Shown: positions 10,756 to 23,240, numbered from the stretch's first letter. The stretch is DNA of 64,000 nt from Chamaea fasciata (GCA_029207755.1 JARCOQ010000006.1:20806890-20870889), one strand, 5' to 3'. The notes: generated from the letters alone by a model not told the origin. Program-made: numbers and translations.

Positions 10756-13700
10756 ATTGACAATTTTCACACGAAATTCACTCAAAAGAAATAATTAATT
10801 TTTTTCAAAGAGGAAATAATGTTTATGTTTTGATTTTCTCCCTTTATTAAAATGTGAGCATGAGCATTTTCACTTCCTTTTCTTATTTTCCTTTCATCCA
10901 GTATCTTACAGACTTATTTTAGATTTTACAGGATATTTGCCACGCTTGTATTTTTTTTTTCTGCTGCCTTAACCCCCGTATCAGGACTTTCCATGTCAAG
11001 CTAAGGGCCACAGCTTGAAATTAGATTGTTTTGGTGAGGCCTTAATCCAGCAGATCAATGACACTTTCTCTTTATGAAAAATCGGTTCTTCTGAAAGACT
11101 CAGCTAATGAAAAGCTTTAATGCAGTTTATTTATCAACATTCTTCATTACTAAACTTTTCCTATTTTTTCTGTGAGGTTGTTGCCAGTTTTTCTCATGAT
11201 ACAACTACACAGCTAAAGATTTTAAGAACAGATGCCACAGAGAAAACAAGCTGACTGTCTTCTTTCTTGGTTGCTTGCTGGTCAAAACAAGTGTGAAAGC
11301 CACTTCCAAACACTCCAAAAGTTTTTCATCTAGCAAAAGAAAGTATTAAAGTATGAATTGGGATTTAAATCCAAATCCAATGTACAACTATAAAAAATGT
11401 TGTAACTAAGATAACAAATCATTTTTTTTAAATACTTAAAATAGTTTTTAGGTAGGCACAGACCCTTAGTATTCACTTTAGTTAATTATTTCAACATCTC
11501 CACAATAACTGCCTAATGGATTTTTAATATTTAGCAATGCCAGCAGTTTCTAACCACTAACTAGAGTAGCATTTCGTAGTTATTGATGTAAATGATGGCT
11601 TCAGCTATTGTCAGTGGACTTACATAATTTGAGTAACAAATATGACAGCTATTTTGATGTTGGTTTATTTTTGTACTGACAGAATTGAGAACAACTGTTC
11701 CAAGTTAGATAAACCTCAAAGTGATTCCCTCAGATCCCAGGAAAGCATGTCAGCTCTGTTAGACAACATGTGCAAATTATAATCTAGTAAAAACAATGGG
11801 TTTGTTGTGTTGACAAGTTTTAAACACTATGTAATTTATTTACATAGCAAAAATAACTCTGAAAAACTAGGCTAAAATATGGGTAAAAGATGACATTAAT
11901 TTCTTCTGAGACAGCTTTGTGAATATCTGGTGACAGCAAAAGAACAGATTCTGAGTGGGCCTAGCTGAATATTTCCTATAAAATTACTTTCTTTTTAGTC
12001 ACAACTGATCTTTTCATGTTGAGTGGACTTTAGGTATCAATTTGTCTGTAAGTATTACATGGAGGGATTTCAAAGTGCACCCTTTATTTATCTTGACTTT
12101 GTGCCAAGATCAGTCATAGGTATAAACCATATTTTCTGAATCCTTTTTTCCATGTGTAGGTAACCCCCAAGAAGCCACCTTATGCTTTGGGTAAGTGTAC
12201 TATTTAGATCATCAGGATGCAGAGCTTTTGAAACACTGCACAGCACACTTGCTGGGAAAATCTATTTATCTTTGTTGCGGTATTGGATTATTTTTTTTCT
12301 AATCTCTAATTTTTCTCCATCATTTAAGTTATCCCTTAGCTTAGTTTCTCTTGTCTTTTGCCACCTGTCCTCCCTTCTCTTTTATATTAAACCTGTTTCC
12401 ATTTCAGAAAGTATTTCAGAGGCTGATTCATTAACATTAGAACCACTTAAGACTTTCTCGAGACCAGCAAGACATGCTGTTCTCCTAGGAGGAGCAGTGC
12501 TGTGGAAATACTTGTTACCACCTGGGTTGACTCAGGTTCAATGACCTTTTAATTGTTGCCATACCCTTAAGAAGTTACCCAGTACTTGGATGTTTGTGAA
12601 CATCAGTCAGACTCAGAGATACAAATGCCAAATACTTCTCTGTTCTCATAACTGGTGCTAATATAGACTGCCATGTAGACATCTACCAATAGATTGGCTT
12701 CATAGCTATTTTTTACACTGTCAAAACAACAGATTTTTCTGGGGAACTGCAGTTTCACTTCTCTGTAGAAAAAAAATCCCAAACAAACCAGTTTATCCTC
12801 AAGAGACATATAATGTAAATAATAAATGTTATGATTATAAACAAATGAAAACAAAATCTTTTTATTGAAATATTTTTAAAATTATTGTTGCAGTAATTTT
12901 TCCTGCCTCATCTTACAAGGCTAAACAAAAAGAATTTAAGGATAGAGAGAAACATTACTACATGTATAGCAAGTTCTTAAAGAGCAAATGTGTAGATGGT
13001 GTCTGATTCTTTCTTCACTTTAAAATGTTGTTTGCGAAATACTAGGCATTAATGCAGTTACTAATAACTTAAAAACAAAATGAGGTATTTTGTATCTTTC
13101 AAAACTTAGAATTTTTTGAAGTGTGGCAGAAGTTTTAACCTGTTTCAAATCAGTAGATTACTCACAGAAATAGAAATATGTTACATCAATCATGTAATTC
13201 ATTAACCTTTGTCAATTTTTTTCTCCTCCTTTTTGTGTGTGGGTTTATTATGATCTTATTATACCTTATGTGGAGAAGCTTTCATGTAGTACATAGCAAA
13301 TTACTACCTGACCTGATGGAAAATAAGAGAAAATAGAAAACCCCATAGCTTTTCCTAATAAATAGAAGTATCTTCAACAGTAAGCATATACTACTATTGT
13401 TTACTCATTTTTGGTTTTTTTGTTTTGGGTTTGGTTTTTTTTTTTCAGTATACAGTTGTATTGCTTTTCTTTCCAAGTTTTTTTTTTCCTTTTTTTGGTC
13501 AAATGAGAGTAATTATGTACTTCATTTCCATCAACCCTATTTCTTATACAAGTCTTCTATAGCGTAAAGTTCATATTTTTCCCTTTCATAATATTAATGA
13601 AAAACACAGGATAAACAAAATTTTTAAGCATGAAAATATAGGACTGTGAATGAATTTCAAGTCCATGTAAAATTGGTAAATAAATTTTGATGAGCTATGA

Positions 13701-14288
13701 TGCTGAATGATGCATACACTTATGAATCATCATTGGCAATGATCTATTATTTCTCAAATTACAGGGTTATATCTTGGAATTTTAAAGACTTGTGGGGAAG
13801 AAGAGTACTCTGTTTTCTCTGGGGCCTAAAGTAGTTTACATAAACTGCAAAATGCAAATATTTCCCTGACGATTTGTTTTCCTTGGGAAATTAAGTCCTT
13901 CTAGGTGTGATCTTACTATGGAAGAAAATAGTGCTTGAATTTCAACTCACTAAAACTCATACCACACACTGCATACTGCATGTGTTGTTTGCAGAAATAT
14001 TTGTGACCAGGGATTTGAGGTGAATTATGCAAATTAAGCTGTAATAGAAACCAGATCCAATCTTATGAGTCAGAAAGAAAGCTGAATAGAGCAAGTGCTC
14101 ACACAAGCATCAGGTATTTCACACGGGCCCAGAAAATATTTATTGTTATTGTTAAGATTGCAGAGAAAACATTTGCATAAAATCTGTATTATCATATAAT
14201 ATGCATGAGTTTACAAATCTCTGGAGTGAATGTTTGAAAATAAAAGATTCTATTTTTATTACTTTTTTATTCTCTCTAATAAATGTAA

Positions 14289-14292
<4 letters not shown>
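10756..14292. other. unassigned AT-rich DNA
   Basis: I see no supported gene. The 120-codon frame at 12182-12544 is rich in leucine, serine and phenylalanine, as pyrimidine-rich DNA gives by chance, and shows no motif. Short T-rich runs occur at 13432-13446 and 13477-13496. Confidence 0.5.

Positions 14293-14345
<53 letters not shown>
14293..14345. repeat. (AT)26 dinucleotide microsatellite
   Basis: An uninterrupted alternating AT run of 53 bases. It is self-complementary and likely to be length-variable. The open frames of alternating Ile and Tyr across it on both strands are artefacts. Confidence 0.97.
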
Positions 14346-14348
<3 letters not shown>

Positions 14349-14925
14349 GTAGTTGCAATTGCTTTTGGTTCTTTAATTTTTTTCCATCTACTGTTCAAGA
14401 TTAATTTTTGCATTCTGACACTTCCTCTTTCTATTTTTTCCAATCTGAGAATTAATTTATTTACAAGTGAGAAGCACAACAAATCCATAAAATATTTTAA
14501 TCTTGATTCTTCCAAGAGGATCTGCAATTAAGAGCTTTTGTTCTTTCTCAAATGTGACAAAGAAATGCACAAAGATTTGGGTTTTTTTGTTGTGGGAGGT
14601 GGAACTTTAAGAATTATAGAGCAGGCACATATATATATGCTGTCAACAAACTACTTTCTTTCCAAGGGCAATTTAACAATCAAATACCAAAAAGAGACAA
14701 CAAATTGCAATTACGATACCAGTGAATGCCACCCCCTTCCCAAACAGCAAACCTATGAATGAAAATCACTGACTGAATCATAAAACCAATCAAAAGCACC
14801 ATTTTCCCTGGAAAATAAAATTTTGTAGATTCACAAAGAGATAAATCAAGGCTCTCTGCCAAAAAGAATCACAATATTAGTCCTTTGGGTACAGGTCCAC
14901 TGGGTACTTTCCTTTTATCTACCTT
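14346..14925. other. unassigned AT-rich DNA
   Basis: Nothing recognisable between the AT repeat and the LTR. Confidence 0.5.
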
Positions 14926-15567
14926 TGTCACAACCTGCCCCTAAAGGAGGGGTAACTGAGGTTATTGATTATAGATCACCTGTGGCAGCTTAGAGTGAAA
15001 TGACAGTGAATGACCAGTGTAGATATGGCTGGTTTATTTTAGAACTATTTGGTTGCAATTTGGAAAGAAGGTATGTAGCCATTTTTGTTATTATCTATAG
15101 AAATAAAACAATATAAAAGTATAAAATTAATTAAGAAAATATAATTCATTAAGAATATGTATAAAGAAAAGAAAGAAAGAGAAAGAAAGGATAGGAGTAG
15201 ATAGTGAAGAGGAAAGATGTCATCACCCATCCAGCGATGAAATTTCTTCAAATTTTGATGTCCATTGATCAAAGTGATGGTTGCAGTCTTGATCCATCAG
15301 GGGTCAGGGGGAGGGGAACCCCTGAAAAAAAATTTTCAATGGTTTAAGGTGGGAACACCTAAGTACCCCACCTGTGGGGGAGTTTTAAACTGTCTGAGGC
15401 AACACATGTGCAGTTCCCCCGTGGGAGGCCAAAGAAATGAATCTGGGGGTGCTTCAGGGGTCTTTGATGGTTTATAACACCTTCTAACACATGACAACTG
15501 TGTCACACCAGTACAATTGAGACAGTTATGCCTTATCAGAAGGAATGAATACTTTCAGGCTTTTTCA
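14926..15567 (-). repeat. solo LTR, minus orientation
   Basis: Read on the plus strand the element starts TGTCACAACCTGCC and ends near ...TTTTTCA, immediately before CR1 sequence. On the minus strand a TATA box (GTTATAAACC) lies at 15471-15480, upstream of a GC-richer transcribed part. The plus strand then shows an A-rich, AAAGAAAGA-containing zone at about 15165-15190. No viral coding sequence is attached. I recognise the layout from songbird LTRs but do not give a family name. The right boundary is inferred from where CR1 begins; I see no target duplication. Confidence 0.6.
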
Positions 15568-15737
15568 GCCTGAACCTCCTCTGGCACAGCTGGAGCTGTG
15601 TTCTTTAATCCTGTTGCTGGTTGCCTGGAAGAAGAGGATGACTCCCACCTTGCAACAACCTCCTTTCAGGCAGTTGTAGCAAGTGATAAGGTCACTTCTG
15701 AGTTTCCTTGTCTCCAGGCAAGAGAAAGCTATAATAT
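15568..15737 (-). mobile_element. CR1 LINE fragment (3' region, both ends missing)
   Basis: On the minus strand the sequence follows the CR1 3' coding and untranslated region. It has a TGCCTGGAGACAAGG-like start, ACAACTGCCTGAAAGGAGGTTGT, a run matching the CTTCTTCCAGGCAACCAGCAACAGG position, and CTGTGCCAGAGGAGGTTCAGG. It stops before the usual GGAAAAATTTCTTC segment, exactly where the LTR at 14926-15567 begins. That suggests the LTR or a later deletion removed the CR1 tail. Confidence 0.75.
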
Positions 15738-16940
15738 ATGAATTACAATTCCTCTTTGATTTTTTTTATTTGATTTGATTAAAATTATGATAAACTATGA
15801 TGTTTGTTATACTTTACAACAATATTTTCTTGTATTTGATAGATATGAAAGGGAGAAGAGAAAAAACATATTAACTAAATTTCATTAGATGACTGTGATC
15901 AAAGAGTAAAAAGTGAAAAAAAGTTATGATTGCTGCATCTACCTATCTACATATGTCTGTGTGTGTATATATGCTGAACTTCATGTTAAAAGATCTGGCA
16001 AACATCCAACTGCTGCCAGTCACAAATCCAATGTGGTGCAAAGGAAATTAAGCTGTGAGGGAAAAAAGATCTGACATGTTCTCTGTCAGGCTGCAAAAAA
16101 GATCATAGTCCAGTGAGAATGTTGTCTTACTCCATTCACTGTCATTATACTGTTGATGCTCTCAGCACCCACATACAAGCATCTAAATTTGAAGAAAACT
16201 GCAGTTTTCTAGGGAAACAGATGTCCTGGACTCTGCTGTTGTTGAAACCCAGGCCTAAAGGCCCTTGAGATACATGGTCTCCTCTCTAGTTATCACCACT
16301 CAGACCTCTGCACACATACCTACAAATAGAGTAGGCAGAATGGATCAGAATTTAACCCAAGGAAAATTCTACATTTACATACACTTACAATGAAGAAAAT
16401 ATTTAAATAATTATTTTAATGAAAATTTGCATACACAAAGACAGTATTAAAAAGGTAAAAGGTAATATAAAAATTATAAATAAAACTTATTTTCACTGTG
16501 AATAGTCCAATTGAGTGAGGTCAACTGTATTTATCAAATATAAAAATTATAATAGAAGGAAGCAAACCCATCTCTCCCTTTCAACACTTTTGTCAAAATG
16601 AATTGGTTTTGACTAGCAGGATGTTCCAATGGACTACTCACTGTCAAAATACTAAAAAAAATCTCATAAAAAATTCTTCTCCCCTAGCCTACGTTCAGCA
16701 CTACACCTGTGACAGAAAATGTATTTCAGCTGTTTCTAGGCATGGCAGTCTTTTTTCCATGCTACAAATAGCTTAAAAATAGAATATATAAAACTTTTAT
16801 ACAATCTACTACCTACAGGTTTCTCTTCAGTCCTTAGCAATTTAAATATGGAAAAGTTTATCAACTGCAACTTTAACTTCTTGGAAAGTCTGCACATCTA
16901 TTTGGAAAGAATTCTGCTTCTCCTTAAATAAATAAAAATT
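15738..16940. other. unassigned AT-rich DNA
   Basis: No gene or recognisable repeat. The sequence is ordinary AT-rich DNA between two minus-strand CR1 pieces. Confidence 0.5.
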
Positions 16941-17290
16941 CACAATCACAGAGTCACCAAATGGGTCAAGTTATTAGAGACCCACAGTGGATCATCTGGC
17001 CCAGGCTCTCTTCTCAAGCAGGGTCATCCCAGAGCACAGGGCACAGGCCTGTGTCCAGAAGGTTCTTGAATATATCAAGTGGGGAAGACTCCACAAGCTG
17101 CCTAGTCAATGTGTTCCAGTGCTTGGTCACCTGAACAGTGAAGAAGTTCTTTTTAATCATCAGGTGGTGCATCAGCTTCTGCTCGTTGTCTGTTGTGCTA
17201 TTGCTTGGCACTACTGAGAAGAGCCTGGCTCCATCTTTTTGACACCCTCCCTTCCTAAGATGTCTCTTTTTAAAAAATATTTTAATGGTA
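16941..17290 (-). mobile_element. CR1 LINE, 3' end, minus strand
   Basis: Read on the plus strand it opens with CACAATCACAGAGTCACCAAATGGG, the reverse of the CR1 octamer tail. It continues through GAGACCCACAGTGGATCATCTGG, a GTGTTCCAGTGCTTGGTCACC segment and a GAAGTTCTTTTTAATCA segment. It ends near a TTGACACCCTCCCTTCC stretch. This is the last ~350 bases of CR1, 5'-truncated as usual. The open frames on both strands here are shadows of the repeat. Confidence 0.9.
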
Positions 17291-18456
17291 ATAATTATAT
17301 TTATCTTGCACATATAAGTACCATCAAGCTGAAAGAGAAAGTGATATGCACCATTGTATTTTGAAATGTCTATAATGAGGAAAGAGAGAAGGAAAATCTT
17401 AGTGTAAAAATGAGATCTCTTACTATCTAGTGCCTAATTTTTGTTTGTGATTTTAATATTTGTAAGGCAAACTTAACTGTACTGGTTCCATCTATATATG
17501 TCTCTCTATTCCATTTTTTAAGTGTGCAATATTTCTTGAAAAATAACAAACCCAATTGATACAAGAATAATAGCAAGATACAAGGGAGGTTAGTCCATTT
17601 ATTCTATTTAGTTTGAGACAACCAAATCTACAAAAGGTAACATCACTTTTTAGTGATCAAGAGAAAAAATGAATTTTATTTTTTAGTAGAAAATTTATTA
17701 GCAGAAGCAATAATAGAGTAAAGCTCTTGTTCCATGTTGGCAAGTACAACATTCTTGGTTCCATCTGTCTGTTTTAAAAACCTTATACCCAGCTAGTAAC
17801 AGGGCTTACTATTTTTCATCCTGACTGAATAGCAGCAGCAGTAGCTTCATTTTTCACCTTCATTATATTCCATTTTTTTTGGAGGGAGATTTCTGGTATT
17901 TCTTTTATAATCTTAGGAGTTTCTTTAAAAGGCACTAGAAACATTGTAATTCTTGTGGGGTTTGGATTGCACATCAGATTTAGGGGAATACTTTTGAGAT
18001 CACAATTGTATCCTTATATTTTGCCAACACTGTTCTCAGTGTCCTCTCCTTCAAAATACTTCAGAATATAAGAGAGCTATTCTATTCTCAGGGTTGAATT
18101 TACCAATTTAAAGTAGTTAGAATACATTTTTTAATGTCTGTTTCCTGTTTTCCCCCGATTTTCCCTTCCGGTGTATGAAAACAGACTGTCTTTGTGCTGT
18201 GAGATCCTTAATTAACCAGATAAACAATACAGTCTTATGAAAAAAAAATATGTTCATTTCTCCTTTGCAATTTAAACCATAACCTGAAAAAATTAAATAA
18301 ACAGAAAATGTATTATTTGCAATTGATTTTTTCTCCACTTTCTCTTCATCTTATGAACTGTCAAAATATTTGCTCAAGACATAACGAGTCAGACTTTTTC
18401 AGCCTTTTCCATACTTTCCATGTTTTCTGCTGTACATGGAGGCAAAACTTCTCTGG
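17291..18456. other. unassigned AT-rich DNA
   Basis: Nothing recognisable. Short T-rich runs only; the 73-codon minus-strand frame at 18117-18338 shows no family features. Confidence 0.5.
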
Positions 18457-18934
18457 TGTAGTGGTTTGAAAGTAAAACAAATGAGAGGCTCCAAGTCAGA
18501 GATACAATTTAATAGGAAGAAAGGAAAGAAAGTAAAATAAAATAGATGCAATAATACAAAAGACCACTGACAGAGTCAGAATACAACCTGAGCGGAGTGA
18601 TGGAAGCAGTCCAGATGAGGTGGTCTTCCTGAAGCAGTGATCCTGTAGAAAGGTCTGGTAGCTCGGGTCTTCTGGGAATCCAGTAGGTAAGCGCCCCTCT
18701 GGTGTTCAGAGTCTCAGCTTATATCCAGGCTGGAATGCTTGGTTCTTCCCTCTGGGCGGAGCATCTCACAATGGGATGGTGAGTCATGTGATAAGGCCTG
18801 ATGGGCCCATTAACAGGAGATAGTCCAGGAGGGGGTTATCTGTGAGCTGTGTAGCAAAGGTGCTGATGGGCCCATTAACAGAAGATAAGCCAGAGTGGAG
18901 GAGGCAGGGAGCACTGCCTCACCTGGTTTCAACA
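18457..18934 (-). repeat. solo LTR, minus orientation, same broad family as 45115-45781
   Basis: On the plus strand it starts TGTAGTGGTTTGAAAG and ends ACCTGGTTTCAACA, the inverse of the TGTTGAAACC start seen in the LTR at 5344. It shares with the LTR at 45115 the segments TGACAGAGTCAGAATACAACCTGA, GGAAGCAGTCC, CTCTGGGCGGAGCATCTCACAATGGGAT and GGCCCATTAACAG. A minus-strand TATA box (GGATATAAG) lies at 18718-18726. A 20-base motif with TGATGGGCCCATTAACAG occurs twice (about 18800 and 18862), a small internal duplication. No target duplication is visible. Confidence 0.75.
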
Positions 18935-20738
18935 GTTCATGAAGATGGTGAGAGAATATACTTCAACCCAGGACATCTGGCTATCATGTTTTCTTCATTT
19001 TCAGAGGAAAAGCCTATGAACTTCTATTACGAAAACATGCTTTTAATGGGACATTAACCTATATTATACCTCACACTTTTAAGAATTTCTGGCACTTAAA
19101 AAGTCAAAATCATAAGTCTAGGATAAAAAATCGCACATATCAGAGCAAAAAGTAAAGACCAAATTTAAGTGTGCTCTGGACCAGGTTGAATTAATTTGAA
19201 GAGTGTGATTCAAACACAAAAAAGTATTAATCTGTAAAAAACAACCAAAAAACACCTGCTTATTTAAACTTCTTAAAGTAGAAGTTGTTAACTATATGAG
19301 AAAGAAACTGGTCAAGTGAGGATATAAGTAGATATAAAGGGCCATGTTAGTCTGAAAAGTTCCATTGTCTAACTGTCTGCATTCCATCACAGTTCTGGTG
19401 GAAATTTCCCATTATTGTGTATGACCCAGCTTAAAGAAAGTAAGTTTACCCTGCATAAATATACATGGTGATTTTCTTTCCCTTTTTTTCCTGTGATGAG
19501 GTCATACAGTTAAAAGCAAATTATATCCAAATTGTAACTGACTTTATTCAAGTGTACAAAAAGGTCTCCTTTGACCTTGTGTTGGGATCCATACAACACA
19601 GAATCATTTGACAGGATCCATTTGACCTCTGTCTTGATATCTGAGGCCAACTTTGTGCAATCCAGTGGGGGAAGTACTTTGTGCTTCTCATCGCAATGAT
19701 CAACCCTAACTCCTTCTCACTGACTATTTCAGCTTCATTGGGCATTACAGAATTTGTGAACCTGGTAAAAAAGCAAGAACAGAAAAATTTGGCATTGTCT
19801 TCAGTAAATTTCATCAGCGATTCTACCTGTGCAAAGCATGCCGGATTTATCTGTGACTATGATAACCATTGATTGACCAAATCACCATTAGTTTATTCGG
19901 GCGAATTTTTATTCACAAATTCTAACATTATTATCAGTTAGGTTTCTGTAAAAGTTCATCAAAAGAGCTGTGATTATAACCCTCAAGAACTATTTTGAAA
20001 TACTTTTGAAATTATTTCATAATACTGCAATAGAAGTATACCTCCAGAAGTAATTTTTAAATTGTTGGATTTAATTATATCTGCAAATTTTAAACTGTGC
20101 TAACACAATCACTTCCACACTTTGTAAACTTGATAATTTCCTACCTACAGATAACACAAACTGCAAAGGTGACTCTATTAGAATACGCTTAGTGATATTA
20201 GTTTTTCCATCTTAGTTCTACAACTTTTTTCATATCTTCATTATCACCAGGGACACAAAACTCAGAGTCCAATGCAGAGTAAAAAATGACAAAATACTCT
20301 TCATAGAAAAGAGATAAAATAATAAAAAAATAGATGTGCATTCAGAAAAAAACCCAATATGGTTCTATGTACAGGCACCCAGTCTTGACATTTCATTATA
20401 TATTATTCTTGGCATTCACTTTATATTAACATATATAATTTCTGAAATAGCTGAGAAATAATTTAAAGTAATTTAAAGTGAGAAACACTGTATTTCATAA
20501 ACTAATATAATTGACAATTTTTTAGGGAAATTAAAATCTGTATTTTACAGCTCAGATCTCAACAGTAACAAAATAAGAAGCAAGCAAAGCAACTGCCAAA
20601 CAAGAAAAAAGTAAATTAAGTAATGGAAAAAATGTAAGATTCATGAAGAAAACAAAAGGAGTCAATGCAACATCTTACATGAAGGTAAAAGTCAAAAAGA
20701 ATAAAAACGTGTTTATGTGTCAATTTTGTCAATACAGG
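18935..20738. other. unassigned AT-rich DNA
   Basis: I see no recognised repeat. The segment 19510-19872 has overlapping open frames on both strands and is described separately. The rest is plain AT-rich DNA. Confidence 0.45.
19510..19716 (-). other. open frame without start codon, possible coding relic
   Basis: The minus strand is open for 68 codons between a stop at 19717-19719 and a TAA at 19510-19512, without a usable ATG. Its amino-acid make-up is balanced, not low-complexity. A second minus-strand frame, 88 codons long (19548-19814), overlaps it. This could be a frameshifted processed pseudogene or chance. I do not recognise a family and no poly(A) tail follows. Confidence 0.15.
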
Positions 20739-21496
20739 TATTCAGGTTGGACTGATGGGCTGAGGCCAACTCTATGAAGTTCACTGAGGCCTAGTGCTTC
20801 AGTGTCAGCAACCCCCTGCAGTGCTGCAGGCTGGGGAAACAGTGGTTGGAATGCTGCCCAGCAGAAAAGGGGGATGACGGTCAACAGCTGGTGAACATGA
20901 GCCTGGGTGTGCCCAAGAAGGCCAATGGCATCCTGGCCTGTGTCAGCAACAGTGTGGCCAGCAGGACCAGAGCAGTGATTGTCCTCAACACTGGTGAGGC
21001 CACACCTCAAATTCCGTGTCCACTTCTGGGCCCCTCACTGCAAGAAGGACGTTTAGGGGCTGGAGATGGTCCAGGCAAGGGCAAAGGAGGTGGGGAAGGA
21101 TCTAGAGGGTAAGTCATATGAGGAGCAGCTGAGGGACCTAGGATTGCTCAGCCTGGAGAAAAGGATGGTCAAGGAAACAACTGCCTGAAAGGAAGTTGTA
21201 GAAAGGTGGCTGTCAGCTTTTTCTCCCAGGTAACTAGTGACAGGACAGAAGAACAGAGCCTTATGCAGAGCCAGGGAAGGTTCAGGTTGGACACCAGGAA
21301 AGATTTCTTTATTTAAAGAGTTGTTAGGCATTGGAACAGGCTGCCTAGGGAGGTGGTGGAGTCGCCATCATTGGAGGTGTCCAAGTGGACATGGCATTTA
21401 GTGCTCTGGTCTAGTTGACAAGGTATTGATTAGAAAAAGATTGGACTCAATGATCATAGAGGTCCTTTCCAACTCAAATGATTCTGTGATTATGTG
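20739..21496 (+). mobile_element. CR1 LINE, ~760-bp 3' part
   Basis: The plus strand runs from the end of the CR1 reverse-transcriptase frame into the 3' tail. It shows CTGGGCCCCTCACTGCAAGAAGGAC, GAGGAGCAGCTGAGGGACCTAGG, CTCAGCCTGGAGAAAAGGA, CTGCCTGAAAGGAAGTTGTAG, TTCAGGTTGGACACCAGGAAAGATTTC and GGCATTGGAACAGGCTGCC. It finishes TTTCCAACTCAAATGATTCTGTGATTATG. It is 5'-truncated, contains stops and frameshifts, and cannot code for active protein. Open frames on both strands here are relics or shadows. Confidence 0.93.
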
Positions 21497-22485
21497 GAAT
21501 CAAAAAAACCCCATGGATCTTAGATATGTATTGCAGTGCTACTTAATGGAAAATACTCTTACTGTTAAAAATAAACCAGTTTGACATCAACAGGTGGTTC
21601 ACTTTCCAAGTGACTTCAATATTATTGGGGCAGTGAGCTCAATGTAGAAACAAGTTTTAGTCCAATGAATTGTAATGTATTAATTATTGTAATAATTGAT
21701 CCAAGATGTTGCTTCTAGACAATAAATAAGTCAGATTATTTTGATTTGCGTAGTAACCAAAAATTTGCAGTTTTGAAGAACTTACTGTTGCTGTCACTTC
21801 ACATGTTTAAACAGAATATAAACTCTTTCAACAGTTTGGTTCTGTTATCTACTTTTTGTGACTGTATAATTTCTGAACTCCTAAATTCTTCCAGAAAAAG
21901 AAAATGCCTTGCTCAAATTACAGCACTGTGTGTGGTTGTACAATACCCCATGTAGTGTTGTGTTGAATGATATCACACCACAAAAATTATTATTCAGTAT
22001 AATGCATTATTTATAGTTGGGCTTGCAGATGTTGAAGTGTATCATACATAAATAACTACTTTGTTGGCTATCAGTAAAGGTTATTTGAAGGGGAGCTTTT
22101 TACTTCTTTACTCAAGCAAATTCAGATGAAACAGAAAAATAAACATTATTCTTACAAACAAATCGACAAACTATTCCAAAGAAGTCTTTTAAAGCAAGAT
22201 AAAGTAAATCAGATAAATAGAAATACAAATATATATAGAAAATACTATGTTTTAGAAATTTCTCACGTGACCTTATTTTCAGTTCAGTTGATTCATCTCA
22301 GCAAAGATGTACCAGAGATTAATGAGATTCATGCAAAGGCGACAAAAACGATTAATGATAAGGTAAGATTTACATATGAGAGGTTACAGTGACAAAGTAA
22401 TAGGAAAAAAAGAATACTGTGGGAAGCTGAGTAACTTATGAAGGACAAGTGGAAATGGATTACTTTCACTTTTTAATTTAGATTT
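21497..22485. other. unassigned AT-rich DNA
   Basis: No supported feature. The 88-codon plus frame at 22126-22392 is lysine- and isoleucine-rich as expected from AT-rich DNA and has no family motif. Confidence 0.5.
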
Positions 22486-23240
22486 TGTCCTGGGTTTAAA
22501 AAGTCAATGGGGAAATTAAGACCACTCAAGCCATCCCCTTTTCTATGATGGAGAAATAAATGCTAAGGGAGACAAGTTGGAGTCACAATTTTCTAAAGAG
22601 GCTTGTAATAAATACAACAACAATAATGAATGAGTCCACAAAAAAAGAGAATGGTTTAACCAACAAAGTTAGGGTATCACGTGCCCCCCTGCCCAGGGCA
22701 AAACCAAAATTGGGGCTGCTCCCATGCTGTCTGCCCCGTGCTGCTCATGAGAGCCAAGGATACCTTTAGAACCGGAGGGGTTCTTTTGCGGCTCAACCTT
22801 CTCCTCCAAACCCAGGAAGAATGCAAAAACAGGGACAGAAAAAACCTGGAGAGCTGGTTTGGGCCGGGAGCTAATCTGTCGGGCGGAGTGGTGCTGGGCA
22901 CGGTCCCTGCCTGCGGCAGCGGCCGCACCTCCGCCAGGTGTCTCTGGGTGCCCGAGGGCGGTGTGTGGTGCTGGGTGTGTCTCCCAGGGTAAGACACACA
23001 AGCCAGCACGCCACGTGTGACTGGGTCAGGAGCTCTGGCCACGCGTGGCTCGGCTGGCCCGGGGGTCACTCTCGCCCTCCACTTCCAGCGGCAACCTCCT
23101 GTATAAGAGCTTTTCAAGGTTCGGGCTCCATGGGGACGGAAAAATAATGAACAGGGAACCTGCGGTGATGGTGATGCGGTCCAGGCAGCCCCTTTTCCTT
23201 CCCCAGCACCGGGACAGAGGAGAATGGCCACCTTCCTGCT
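22486..23240 (-). repeat. GC-rich LTR, minus orientation
   Basis: The element begins TGTCCTGGGTTTAAA at 22486, a common reverse-strand LTR end in songbirds. It has an AT-rich first 190 bases, then turns sharply GC- and CpG-rich from about 22677 to 23230. In minus orientation the GC-rich block would be U3/R and the AT-rich block U5. The right end is not fixed; a TG start on the minus strand could fall at about 23230. Frames of 184 (minus), 110 (minus) and 103 (plus) codons overlap across the block, the pattern expected of non-coding GC-rich DNA that lacks AT-rich stop codons. Confidence 0.6.

Noticed and set aside
10756..10800. Primer-binding site and start of a provirus after the LTR at 10590-10755
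   Set aside because: The sequence after the LTR end does not resemble a tRNA primer complement, and no gag-like frame follows.
12182..12544. 120-codon plus-strand frame beginning with ATG
   Set aside because: Leu/Ser/Phe-rich translation from T- and C-rich DNA with no family feature.
14152..14527. Ile-Tyr repeat proteins on both strands
   Set aside because: Pure translation of the (AT)26 repeat.
22677..23231. 184-codon minus-strand open frame, the longest in the window
   Set aside because: It lies in the GC-rich part of an LTR, other long frames overlap it on both strands, and its proline/arginine/serine-rich translation has no domain. Low stop density of GC-rich DNA explains it.
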